From positions 1 through 16,385 of the forward strand of contig CAZFJW010000027.1 of assembly GCA_964519355.1 (NCBI GenBank): DNA of 16,385 nucleotides, given 5' to 3'. Positions within the stretch are counted from its first letter, which is position 1, and each line of letters starts with the position of its first letter. This DNA is from CAZBEA01 sp964519355 (GTDB lineage Bacteria > Patescibacteriota > Microgenomatia > Levybacterales > GWA1-39-11). The notes beneath the pieces were generated by a model. The model was not told the origin of the DNA. It was given only the letters and a program-made list of their open reading frames with translations, and ran no database searches. The translations under genes were made by a program, and so were the position numbers. Shown here in pieces: positions 5,969 through 13,163 of this stretch.

Positions 5969-7039
5969 TTAGAGTGAAAGTAAAAAACTCTCGAGTGTTT
6001 TATAGAAAAGAATAAGGCTTTTGGTGTCCACCCATTCCTTATCGGAATGAAGACCCTGCCCTATGGGTCCGAAGGTTATGCCATCCATTCCTGCCTCATT
6101 GTAAAATCTTACGTCCGATCCACCGTGTTTTTGAATGACATGAGATGGAGCGCTTGTTACTAGCTGAATCGATTTTCCCAGAATCTTAATATAAGGATTT
6201 GTGCTTTTTGTGTCATGTACTGACTCTTGAGTTAGGATTTCTATTTCAGCATCTTTTGGAAGAAGCCTTTTGATGTCATGCATGATCTTATTTTTATCCT
6301 CAGGGATAAATCGTATATCAAGAGTGGCTGTGCAATCATCTGGAACTTTGTTCGTTGCATTATTGTTCGAATCGATTTTACTGATATTAACTGTAGTTTG
6401 CCATGATTCTTTTTTGGGAATTGGGTAAAGCTGTAAAAGGCTTGTTAGGAATTCATTCATTTTCTGGATTGCATTATCCCCATTCCAAGGATAGGCAGCG
6501 TGCGCTGCTGTGCCCTTCAATAAAATTTTTATCCACATAATACCTTTTGCCTGATTGTTGATTCCAAAGTCTGTTGGTTCTCCTGCTATTACAAATTCAG
6601 CCCTTACTCCCTGTTCGATTTGGTACTTTGTGCCATTAAATCCGCCTGTTTCTTCATCAGTAACCAGCTGCAGTCCAAGTGGATAGTCCACTTTTTTTGC
6701 AAGATTTTTAAAAAGAAAAATTTGAGCAGCAGCAGCTGCTTTCATGTCAATTGTTCCTCTCCCATACATCTTGTTGTCTTTGATTTGGGGGTTGTATTGG
6801 TCTTTTTGTGCGGGAACAACATCAAGATGTGCGTTGAGTATTATTTTAAATTTTGCCGGCCTTTTTTTCGCAGAATATATCAGGAGACTTGGAAATCCGT
6901 TCTTTTCGAATCTTTCAATTGTAAAACCTACGAGTTCCTTTTCGCAGAGCCTGATAATTTTTTCAAGTTCCTTTTTATTCTGAGTTTCAGAAGGAATTGA
7001 AATGAGTTTTTCTGCAAGTTCGATGATTTGAGTATTCAT
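5969..7039 (-). CDS. M20-family metallo-deacylase/peptidase
   Basis: 356 residues with the full dinuclear zinc pattern of the ArgE/DapE/CPG2 family: NAHLDVVPA (His71, Asp73), YGRGTIDMKA (Asp98), VTDEETGG (catalytic Glu129, Glu130), AGEPTDF (acidic ligand near 154) and a late His in QKHGGSDVRF. His180 in GTAAHAAYP belongs to the dimerisation/lid domain and usually completes the active site. Such enzymes hydrolyse N-acyl amino acids or small dipeptides. Directly upstream, 1 nt away, is a MenC/NSAR-type racemase. In Geobacillus and relatives this pair converts N-succinyl-D-amino acids to L-amino acids, so an N-acyl-L-amino-acid deacylase is the likely role. The length is normal for the family. 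No D-amino-acid N-succinyltransferase is visible in the window. Confidence 0.9.
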   Translation of the reverse strand: MNTQIIELAEKLISIPSETQNKKELEKIIRLCEKELVGFTIERFEKNGFPSLLIYSAKKRPAKFKIILNAHLDVVPAQKDQYNPQIKDNKMYGRGTIDMKAAAAAQIFLFKNLAKKVDYPLGLQLVTDEETGGFNGTKYQIEQGVRAEFVIAGEPTDFGINNQAKGIMWIKILLKGTAAHAAYPWNGDNAIQKMNEFLTSLLQLYPIPKKESWQTTVNISKIDSNNNATNKVPDDCTATLDIRFIPEDKNKIMHDIKRLLPKDAEIEILTQESVHDTKSTNPYIKILGKSIQLVTSAPSHVIQKHGGSDVRFYNEAGMDGITFGPIGQGLHSDKEWVDTKSLILFYKTLESFLLSL

Positions 7040-7040
7040 A

Positions 7041-8150
7041 TTATTCCAAGACTATTTTCGATGTTGTATATTTATTAATTTTTCCTTCATTTACATCAAA
7101 TCCCAATCCTGCTGTTGTCGGAACTTTAACATAGCCTTCTTTGTCTACAGAAAAACTGTTCTCTACGAGATCATCTTCGTAAAAAAAGTTCACAGGAGAC
7201 ATATCAGATGGATATATGTAGTTTGGAAGACTGGCAACTGCAATGTTAAATGCTCTTCCGATTCCCGTTTCAAGCATTCCTCCACACCAGACTCCAATGT
7301 TATTTTTTTGACATACATCATGAATTTTTTTACTTTCAAGAATTCCCCCAACCCTGCCTGGTTTGATGTTAATTATTTTGCATGCATTGATTGAAAGTGC
7401 ACGTCTGGCATCCTCTGCGCTGTGTATGCTCTCGTCAAGACAGACCGGAGTCTTGATGGATTTTTGAAGTACTGCGTGGTCTATGATATCGTCATCTGCG
7501 AGTGGCTGCTCCATCATTGTAAGATTGTAGGTATCAAGTTCTTGCAATGTTTTGATGTCATCAAGTGAATATGAAGAATTGGCATCAATCATAAGATCTA
7601 TATCTCCAAATTCTTTACGTATTGCTTTAACAAGGTCAATATCCCACTTCGGTTTGATTTTGATCTTTGTTCTGCGAAATCCCTGGTCCAATCTGAGCTG
7701 TATTTCAGTAAGTGTATCTTTGATAGAATCTTTAATGCCAATACTCTCCCCGACTGGAATTTTATCCTGTGTTCCGCCAAGTAATTCTTTCAGGGACTTA
7801 TTTTTTTGCAAAGAAACAATCATCCAAAGTGCTGTTTCGATTGAGGTTTTGGCAAAATTATTTCCCTTTATTGGTTTTAATAATTCCATAAGCTCTTCGG
7901 CGTCTTTTATTTCTTTATTCAAAACGAGAGGAGCAATATAGTCCTTTGCAACTAAAATTGTTGTGTCAGTTGTTTCAGGCTTATAAAAAGGGAAAGGTAG
8001 CGCTGCTCCTTCTCCCCACCCAACAATTCCGTCAGAAGTTTCGGCTCGCAAAATAAGCGTTGGTTTATTCGTCACTGTGCCAAAACTCGTTGTAAACGAT
8101 GTGATCATTGGAATTTCGACTTTGTACAGTGTGATTTTTTTAATTTTCAT
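7041..8150 (-). CDS. Enolase-superfamily N-acylamino acid racemase / OSBS-type (MenC/NSAR)
   Basis: 369 residues, standard length. The capping domain comes first (SFGTVTNKPTLILR, GWGEGAALPFPFY). The barrel then carries the catalytic Lys pair Lys162-x-Lys164 in RTKIKIKPKWD, the metal ligands Asp189 (IDANSSY), Glu214 (MEQPL) and Asp239 (CLDESI), and the second-face Lys263 (NIKPGRVGG). The late stretch GGMLETGIGRAFNIAVASLPN is typical of the MenC/NSAR branch rather than of mandelate racemase. No other menaquinone gene is nearby, while an M20 deacylase follows at 1 nt. Racemisation of N-succinyl amino acids is therefore more likely than o-succinylbenzoate synthesis. A dipeptide epimerase is a less likely alternative. 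It overlaps the amidotransferase gene by 4 nt. Confidence 0.9.
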   Translation of the reverse strand: MKIKKITLYKVEIPMITSFTTSFGTVTNKPTLILRAETSDGIVGWGEGAALPFPFYKPETTDTTILVAKDYIAPLVLNKEIKDAEELMELLKPIKGNNFAKTSIETALWMIVSLQKNKSLKELLGGTQDKIPVGESIGIKDSIKDTLTEIQLRLDQGFRRTKIKIKPKWDIDLVKAIRKEFGDIDLMIDANSSYSLDDIKTLQELDTYNLTMMEQPLADDDIIDHAVLQKSIKTPVCLDESIHSAEDARRALSINACKIINIKPGRVGGILESKKIHDVCQKNNIGVWCGGMLETGIGRAFNIAVASLPNYIYPSDMSPVNFFYEDDLVENSFSVDKEGYVKVPTTAGLGFDVNEGKINKYTTSKIVLE

Positions 8151-8953
8151 AGTGTGCCTTGTGCATACGGGCCAGCAAAATACCGATCAAAGTTTTGCAG
8201 TATTTGTCTTCCCGGATTAACATAATCAGATTTCTTTATGGCATCCATAAGTTCCTCAAATCCCTTGTCACCTTGAACAAATCCCTCATTAGTAAATATA
8301 TCCTTTCGTGATCGAGCCAAAGCGCTGAGGACATCACACGTTATTTCAGGGTGAGGCTGAATTGTTCTGATGTGGTCTCCGACAGCAAAAGATTGATTGG
8401 GATACAATGTACCATTTGCAAGAGTCCGCGTGTCGGCCCCTTCTGGAGCTTGAGTTACAACATCTGAGTGGCTTGTTGCAAGAGTAAAGCTTTCAGGCAT
8501 CCCATCAAATAATTTATCACGTCTTCCCTCTGGGGTTAACTTCATTTCGGCGGTTCCAAACTCTCGCCCCATTTCCCCCTTCTCTACTCTTCCTCCAAGA
8601 GCTTGCGCAATTGCCTGATGCCCAAAACAGACACCCAGTAATGGCTTTTTTTGGCGGTCGGCTGAACGAATAAATTCCTCAAGGTCTCTGATCCATGGAA
8701 TATCTTCATAAACTGAATGAGAAGATCCGCCAATAACAATCCCACTTTCAGGAATAGTTGTGGGAAGTGCTTCGTCGATAGCACTTACAACATTTACTCG
8801 ATTGTCCGGAAGGCCCATAGCCTGAGCAAACCAAGATTCATAGCTTGGTAACCCAAGCTGTAAGAATGCTTCTTTTGGCATAGTTACAACGACCAGAATT
8901 CTATGATTCGAGCTCGCTTCAACTCTTCCGATTTGCCCTTCAAATTCACTCAT
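8147..8953 (-). CDS. Class I glutamine amidotransferase
   Basis: 268 residues, a stand-alone GMP-synthase-like GATase domain. The nucleophile elbow is LLGVCFGHQ with Cys109, and the His/Glu pair is in QPHPE (His201, Glu203). IVIGGSSHSVYED (72-84) matches the early family motif with the oxyanion glycines. It should release ammonia from glutamine or hydrolyse a gamma-glutamyl amide. There is no attached synthetase domain, so it needs a partner; the ligase-like protein encoded immediately upstream (4-nt overlap) is the natural candidate. The C-terminal 50 residues are longer than the bare domain. Specificity cannot be read from the sequence. Confidence 0.9.
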   Translation of the reverse strand: MSEFEGQIGRVEASSNHRILVVVTMPKEAFLQLGLPSYESWFAQAMGLPDNRVNVVSAIDEALPTTIPESGIVIGGSSHSVYEDIPWIRDLEEFIRSADRQKKPLLGVCFGHQAIAQALGGRVEKGEMGREFGTAEMKLTPEGRRDKLFDGMPESFTLATSHSDVVTQAPEGADTRTLANGTLYPNQSFAVGDHIRTIQPHPEITCDVLSALARSRKDIFTNEGFVQGDKGFEELMDAIKKSDYVNPGRQILQNFDRYFAGPYAQGTL

Positions 8954-10467
8954 ATTTTCACCTCTAAATTCTCAACAAGCATTTTATCATAATTTGCAGC
9001 ATTTACTCTAAGCTTATTGAATATTTTTATAGCCCGATCTGCTCCATTTTTGCCTGTTTTTAGTACCCATTCAAAATATGCCAAATGTTTTTTATCTGCT
9101 TCATCAAGTCCGTCTGAGGCCAATTCCAATATTTTTTCTGTAAATTTGTATACTTTCATTTTGTTGTGCTCTCCCTGGAGTCCATTTCTAATTGATTCTT
9201 CACGCAGTAGTCCGAGCTCTTTCCACTCAAATGTAGCAAGGTACGAGGATACTTTGTCGAGATTATTGATAATTCCGGCTTGGAGAGCAGATGGAGCAAT
9301 CATTACTGATTCGGCGACATTACTTCCTGCACTTTGAATAATTTGATCAGGATAATTTGCTCCAGGATCCCTTCCCTCGATATATGCATATTCAGTAAAT
9401 TTTTTAAATATTTCCTCCACCTCATCTGAACCATTAAGACAACTACGAACAAATGTATCCACCGGAAATGCTTCATGGTTTTTTAATTTAAATCTAATTC
9501 TAGCCCCTGCAAATTGAGCCCATTGCATTGATTCCATATGGGTGATATTCGGAATAATGACTTCTGGTGTGGGCGGGAATTTTGTAAAAAGGCTATGAAG
9601 ATTGTACGTTGTGATATCCTTCTCCTTTAAAAAATCCAGCACTGAAATGAATTTCTCAGGAATTAAGATTTTTTCCCCAAGCCCTTTATATCCATCATTT
9701 GAGTCTTGTACTGCAAAATGAATTGCAGTCTCTTTCCCGAACATCCAGAGGAAATATTCAGCAAGATTTCTGAAAGGTTTTTCTGGGAATTTAGATAAAA
9801 ATAGATCGCCTCTTACTTTTGAATTACAGAACATATCATCCCAGATTTTTAGCCGGGACTCTTTATATTTTGATATTTTGCCATTTGAAATTGGGCTATT
9901 TGCAGTTAATGCGATCACCGCAGCACCTATTCCAATGATTGCAGTTACAGCTTTTGCTGCATTTTCGGGTGAGATTCCAGTGGCGGGGCTATTTTGGGCT
10001 CTGGCGTCTATTCCTGCAGCATGGTTCCATCCTCTATACCAAATATATGGGTAGACCCCTTTTGGAGCAACAAATTTTTCATAAGATTTCATATCTCGAT
10101 CTGCTGTGGGGTGGATTGATGCATTCAGAATTGTAGCGTCTTCATTGCTTAGTGCATCAAGAGTAGTTCGCAGGTCTTCTTGCTGTGATTGTTTTAATTT
10201 CTTAAGTGAGTTATGAACGATCGATGCGGTTTCGAGCAAATTAAATCCGTTATCAATCCCCTGTTCTCCCAAATCACTTGACACTACGCCAATTACAACC
10301 TTTGGATTTAAATCACTTGCATGAATATGACTGGCAGCATTTCTCTCGGCAGCCCTTTTTTTGAGTATTTTGAAAAAATCTTGAGAGGTTTTATGAGATT
10401 GCTTTGTAGTTTTACTTGATACTACTTTTTCAAGTTCTGCTCCATATGTTTTGACTGTGTTGCTCAT
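8950..10467 (-). CDS. Divergent GCS2-type (plant/proteobacterial glutamate-cysteine ligase-like) carboxylate-amine ligase
   Basis: 505 residues. The middle matches the GCS2 pattern: ILNASIHPTADRD (113-125), APKGVYPYI, then VIALTANSPISNGK (184-197) followed by KYKESRLKIWDD, equivalent to the ALFANSP..eGk..g.lS.Rs.iW block of plant-type glutamate-cysteine ligases. The C-terminus (KILELASDGLDEADKK, then WVLKTGKNGADRAIKIF) also matches the family end. The N-terminal IGxExE strand that binds substrate and metal in the family is not visible; the likely equivalent reads IGVVSSDLG near residue 59. The protein may thus use another substrate, or have lost ligase activity. The gene shares one base with the upstream gene (TAATG) and overlaps the amidotransferase by 4 nt. 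The family assignment comes from motif recall, not a search. Confidence 0.6.
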   Translation of the reverse strand: MSNTVKTYGAELEKVVSSKTTKQSHKTSQDFFKILKKRAAERNAASHIHASDLNPKVVIGVVSSDLGEQGIDNGFNLLETASIVHNSLKKLKQSQQEDLRTTLDALSNEDATILNASIHPTADRDMKSYEKFVAPKGVYPYIWYRGWNHAAGIDARAQNSPATGISPENAAKAVTAIIGIGAAVIALTANSPISNGKISKYKESRLKIWDDMFCNSKVRGDLFLSKFPEKPFRNLAEYFLWMFGKETAIHFAVQDSNDGYKGLGEKILIPEKFISVLDFLKEKDITTYNLHSLFTKFPPTPEVIIPNITHMESMQWAQFAGARIRFKLKNHEAFPVDTFVRSCLNGSDEVEEIFKKFTEYAYIEGRDPGANYPDQIIQSAGSNVAESVMIAPSALQAGIINNLDKVSSYLATFEWKELGLLREESIRNGLQGEHNKMKVYKFTEKILELASDGLDEADKKHLAYFEWVLKTGKNGADRAIKIFNKLRVNAANYDKMLVENLEVKI

Positions 10468-12140
10468 TAAAGATGTGCCTCCTGTCCTTCTCTCAAGGCT
10501 TGTGATCTATGTATATCATCTCTCAAAATCGCATAGTCTGATGCGACATGTTTTAATACTGCCCTGTCGGTAGATTGATCCCCACTCTTTAATTGTCCAT
10601 TTAATGCCCATAAGTTATCAGCATGTGCAAGAACTTCTTCTGTTGATGCAGAACTTGGAATGTCAAATTGTGTCGGATAGTATGTTGGAGTCGCAGCAAC
10701 CGATGTAATGAGCTGGACAGTGTGCACTGGGAGGTCGGCTCTTGCGAAGGAGCCGCTATTTGAGTCATATCTACCCCTGGTGCTTTTTGTTATATTCTTC
10801 CATCGATTCAGAAGAGATCCGATCTTGACTGCGTCGAAGTCTGTCTCATCCTCTAATGAGTTCATAAAATCTATCATCCTGTCTGCGCTTGCAGTTTTTG
10901 TCAGATATTCTCTTACAGCGCAAAATTCGCGTTCAGTTTTGCCTCCAATGACAATTCTTACATCTGGATCTCTTGTTTCGCCAACTATAAATGGTGATGC
11001 AGGCAGATCCATTCTGTCCCCAAAAACGACCGGGTGAACGGCAGCGTATTCAGCTGCGAGTTCTGCACCCATATCTCCTCCATGGTTTTGTCCAAGTTTT
11101 CGAAGAAGTGCAAGTGTTTTTTGTACCACCGAGTCATCTGAAGTTCTTAATTCATGAGCCAAATATCTTACAACAGCTTTTTGGTATGGGGTGTGGGTGT
11201 CCCATTGTTTGTCCACAGCCATATTAAGTTGACGAGCGGCTTCTGGGTGAAATCTTGTAAGGTAATCTTGAAGTGCTGTCATATTTTCTGCTGTTCTTTG
11301 CGGAATTTTCTCTGGGTCCATTGTATGATTTATTGCACGAGCTGCCTCGTGTGCAAAAAACACTTTTAATACAGGCGGCTTTTCCAAAATTGCGTACTTT
11401 TTTCGAATAGCCTCAATGTCTTCATCCCCCAAAATTCTCATCGGATCGATATATCCGTCCAGAACAGCTTCAACAATCTCTTTTCTTTTTGCTCTTCTTG
11501 CGGCCTTGGAATCAGGGGTTGTTTGATCTCCAAATTCTTCATTAGTAAGTCGATCGCCAACCTCTGCTGCAACTTTTTGCCTCTCCCGTTCCTTGTAAAA
11601 ATGCATTATTCCCTCAGTTATTCGGGCACCAGGGATTGAATAAGCAGGGAACCTGGCAGAAGTAAATTCACTGTCTGATCCACCAATGCCGATTGCAATT
11701 TCTGTTGTGGCATTTGGGTTTCTTGCAAGATATAACGATGCTCCCAAGATGTTGAGCGCTTGAGATTGTTGAATGAGGGAGAGCTCATTTCTTCCATCAG
11801 ACATTATTTCTACCAACTCTGATCCTATTTCCAAAACGTTTCTAAATTCATCATTCTTATCAGGTAAAACTGCGCCATCCGGTCCCACAAGATCTGAAAT
11901 ATAAAATTGCGCAACCGATGAAGCTTCTTCCATTAAGGTTTCTCTTTCTTTGCCTGTAGGGAAAAATGGTGGTTGTCCGTCGGTAAAAAATTGGGGCCTT
12001 GGACCATAAACTTTTTGGTCACGGTCTACGAATGCTTTTCTAAAGCATGCTTCAACAACCGTTTTTGCAGCAGGTGACTGCGGAGAGCTGTATTCTCCTT
12101 GTTGTTCGTTTGGTGCTGGTGTGTAGTATTTTCTTTCCAT
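10467..12140 (-). CDS. Unrecognised 557-aa protein, first gene of the six-gene operon
   Basis: I do not recognise a family. The protein is soluble, rich in charged residues, with no signal peptide or membrane segment. Visible landmarks: a Pro/Gln-rich N-terminus, FFTDGQPPFFPTGKE (51-65), a small-residue stretch IAIGIGGSDSEFTSARFPAY (148-167), a basic linker AARRAKRKE (213-221), KVFFAHEAARAINHTMDP (259-276), and IVIGGKTEREFCAVREYL (396-413) around the only late Cys. The two IGGSDSE/IGGKTER segments could be phosphate-binding loops, but neither is a Walker motif. ATG 12140 lies 8 nt after the U-run of the attenuator, and no Shine-Dalgarno is at the usual distance. It is co-transcribed with the ligase-like gene (TAATG overlap), so it probably acts in the same pathway. 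Confidence 0.85.
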   Translation of the reverse strand: MERKYYTPAPNEQQGEYSSPQSPAAKTVVEACFRKAFVDRDQKVYGPRPQFFTDGQPPFFPTGKERETLMEEASSVAQFYISDLVGPDGAVLPDKNDEFRNVLEIGSELVEIMSDGRNELSLIQQSQALNILGASLYLARNPNATTEIAIGIGGSDSEFTSARFPAYSIPGARITEGIMHFYKERERQKVAAEVGDRLTNEEFGDQTTPDSKAARRAKRKEIVEAVLDGYIDPMRILGDEDIEAIRKKYAILEKPPVLKVFFAHEAARAINHTMDPEKIPQRTAENMTALQDYLTRFHPEAARQLNMAVDKQWDTHTPYQKAVVRYLAHELRTSDDSVVQKTLALLRKLGQNHGGDMGAELAAEYAAVHPVVFGDRMDLPASPFIVGETRDPDVRIVIGGKTEREFCAVREYLTKTASADRMIDFMNSLEDETDFDAVKIGSLLNRWKNITKSTRGRYDSNSGSFARADLPVHTVQLITSVAATPTYYPTQFDIPSSASTEEVLAHADNLWALNGQLKSGDQSTDRAVLKHVASDYAILRDDIHRSQALREGQEAHL

Positions 12141-12148
12141 ATTTTTTC

Positions 12149-12176
12149 AAAAAAAAACCTCCCCTTTCGGGAGGTT
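12149..12176 (-). terminator. Attenuator terminator of the six-gene operon (leader C)
   Basis: Minus strand AACCTCCC (12176-12169) and GGGAGGTT (12163-12156) form an 8-bp stem with a short GAAAG loop, followed by a run of about nine U. It sits 8 nt before the first start codon of the operon. Confidence 0.88.
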
Positions 12177-12206
12177 TGACACGAGAACTCTTTCCTCCCA
12201 CAAAAA

Positions 12207-12266
12207 CTACATAATCCAAAATAGGACTACGGAGTCGCTGTGGAAGTACATTGAATTTCTTTGCAT
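12207..12266 (-). CDS. Leader peptide C (19 aa, hydrophobic end)
   Basis: Reads MQRNSMYFHSDSVVLFWIM then TAG. The seven last residues are all hydrophobic (V-V-L-F-W-I-M), with the Phe-Trp codons at 12221-12216, about 15-20 nt before segment 2. ATG is 7 nt after the -10 box TAGAAT and has no Shine-Dalgarno, so translation would start on a leaderless transcript. The sensed amino acid could be Trp, Phe or more than one. Confidence 0.6.
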   Translation of the reverse strand: MQRNSMYFHSDSVVLFWIM

Positions 12267-12273
12267 AAAATTT

Positions 12274-12301
12274 ATTCTAGCAGGCTTGCCCTATTTGTCA
12301 A
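12274..12301 (-). promoter_or_regulatory. Promoter of leader C and the six-gene operon
   Basis: TTGACA (12301-12296), a 16-nt spacer and TAGAAT (12279-12274, 5 of 6). The predicted transcript starts at or next to leader ATG 12266. Confidence 0.85.
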
Positions 12302-12318
12302 GGGGAAAATATTTTCTA

Positions 12319-12347
12319 TAAAAAAACCTCCCATTTCTGGGAGGTTT
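12319..12347 (-). terminator. Terminator of leader B
   Basis: Minus strand AAACCTCCCA (12347-12338) and TGGGAGGTTT (12333-12324) form a perfect 10-bp stem with a GAAA tetraloop and then a U-rich tail. It ends the short RNA from the promoter at 12437-12466 and lies just upstream of promoter C. Confidence 0.9.
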
Positions 12348-12372
12348 CTGTGCGCACGAACATCTCCCAAGT

Positions 12373-12429
12373 TTACTCAATGTCTACAACGACAAATTGA
12401 ATCGATTTGGAAGCAAAACGGGTGATCAT
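12373..12429 (-). CDS. Leader peptide B (18 aa, Val-Val-Val)
   Basis: Reads MITRFASKSIQFVVVDIE then TAA. Three Val codons in a row (GTC GTT GTA, 12393-12385) lie about 15-23 nt before segment 2, where stalling would free it. ATG is 7 nt after the -10 box and has no Shine-Dalgarno. Confidence 0.6.
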   Translation of the reverse strand: MITRFASKSIQFVVVDIE

Positions 12430-12436
12430 AGGAAAT

Positions 12437-12466
12437 ACTCTATCAAGCAGGAATATCTTCTGTCAA
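12437..12466 (-). promoter_or_regulatory. Promoter of leader B
   Basis: TTGACA (12466-12461), an 18-nt spacer and TAGAGT (12442-12437, 4 of 6), starting 7 nt past the end of the coiled-coil gene. The transcript would start at about leader ATG 12429. Confidence 0.65.
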
Positions 12467-12472
12467 GAGTTA

Positions 12473-13123
12473 TTATCCAGTCTGGGTTGCGACATTTCTG
12501 TCGTGATGAAGAGTGAAGCTGGTCCCTTGCTTTTTTGCCTGGTTCCAGTAGGTTTTTTGCTGTTTTTTGCTGGCAAAAACCTGCATAAAATTAGCGCTTG
12601 ATTCTGCCTGGACTCTGAGTCTTTTAATTGAAATAAGTGCCCATTCAAAAAATGTAAGATGATACTTTCCGGGCTTTTCAGGAACTTCTTCTTGGGCAAC
12701 GTGCTTGAATACAATTTCAATCTGCTCGTTTGCCTTGGCAAGTCCTTTCAACTCAAAAAGAATTTCATCAATTTTTGTTCGGAGTTCCATCGTGTCTTTT
12801 TGAGTTTCTCGGGATTCAGATTCGAATTCATGCATAACTTCCATATGTCTTTGAATTTTTTCGGACTTTACTTCTGCTTCCTCCACTTTTTCCTTGAGTG
12901 AAATTTCCTGTCCTTGCTGAAGATCTCCCTTCGAACTGGTTTTTTTAGGAGCCTCTTTGCCGACTATTTGGCGTGTAGCGTCTTTTCCAACTTCAGAAAA
13001 GAAATCTCCAAAAAGACTTTTCAGTGTATCTTTTCCGAGATCTTTTAGTTCACCACGGACACTATCTCCCCCGTGCTCAGGGGTCTCATGCCGTATCTGA
13101 TTTGAAGGTTTAAAACCTGCCAT
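12473..13123 (-). CDS. Coiled-coil protein, DUF5660-like
   Basis: 216 residues, soluble and highly charged. A basic and acidic N-terminal region (GELKDLGKDTLKSLFGDFF) leads to a long predicted coiled coil, about residues 70-150, and a conserved-looking C-terminus: YHLTFFEWALISIKRL, then KKQQKTYWNQAKKQGTSF, ending in RNVATQTG. I recall this type of C-terminus as DUF5660, a family of candidate-phylum bacteria with no known function; this was not checked by a search. It has its own promoter with an extended -10 and only 11 nt before ATG 13123. It follows trigger factor in the same direction. Confidence 0.8.
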   Translation of the reverse strand: MAGFKPSNQIRHETPEHGGDSVRGELKDLGKDTLKSLFGDFFSEVGKDATRQIVGKEAPKKTSSKGDLQQGQEISLKEKVEEAEVKSEKIQRHMEVMHEFESESRETQKDTMELRTKIDEILFELKGLAKANEQIEIVFKHVAQEEVPEKPGKYHLTFFEWALISIKRLRVQAESSANFMQVFASKKQQKTYWNQAKKQGTSFTLHHDRNVATQTG

Positions 13124-13134
13124 ACTAAGAGGTA

Positions 13135-13163
13135 ATTATAGCAAAAATTGGGGGTAAAATCAA
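13135..13163 (-). promoter_or_regulatory. Promoter of the coiled-coil gene
   Basis: TTGATT (13163-13158), a 17-nt spacer ending in TGC (extended -10) and TATAAT (13140-13135). ATG 13123 is 11 nt further, so the leader is about 5 nt. The -35 overlaps the stop codon of the trigger-factor gene. Confidence 0.78.

Larger units (their letters stand above)
12149..12267 (-). promoter_or_regulatory. Transcription attenuator C of the six-gene operon
   Basis: Segment 1 CTTCCACA (12246-12239) can pair with segment 2 TGTGGGAG (12202-12195), 8 bp with one G-U. Segment 2 (GGGAGG) can instead pair with segment 3 ACCTCCC (12175-12169), and segment 3 with segment 4 GGGAGGT to make the terminator. A 19-codon leader ORF covers segment 1 and stops 4 nt before segment 2. 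A ribosome halted at Leu, Phe or Trp codons would leave segment 2 free to block the terminator. Same layout as leaders A and B. Confidence 0.68.
12319..12430 (-). promoter_or_regulatory. Transcription attenuator B, upstream of attenuator C
   Basis: Segment 1 CTTCCAA (12413-12407) can pair with segment 2 TTGGGAG (12370-12364). Segment 2 competes with segment 4 for segment 3 ACCTCCC (12345-12339). The leader ORF stops 2 nt before segment 2. No gene lies directly behind it: readthrough would enter leader C and then the six-gene operon. It is either a second, Val-sensing control of the operon, an orphan left from another gene, or the source of a roughly 110-nt RNA. Confidence 0.65.

Noticed and set aside
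12149..12347. CRISPR or mobile-element repeats, because ACCTCCC/GGGAGGT hairpins recur
   Set aside because: Only the stems are shared; loops, flanks and spacing differ, and each has a U-run and a promoter and ORF before it.
12473..12600. Homology between HLxxFEWxL segments of the coiled-coil protein and of the ligase-like protein
   Set aside because: The segment in the ligase-like protein is explained by the GCS2 C-terminal pattern; the short match is probably chance.
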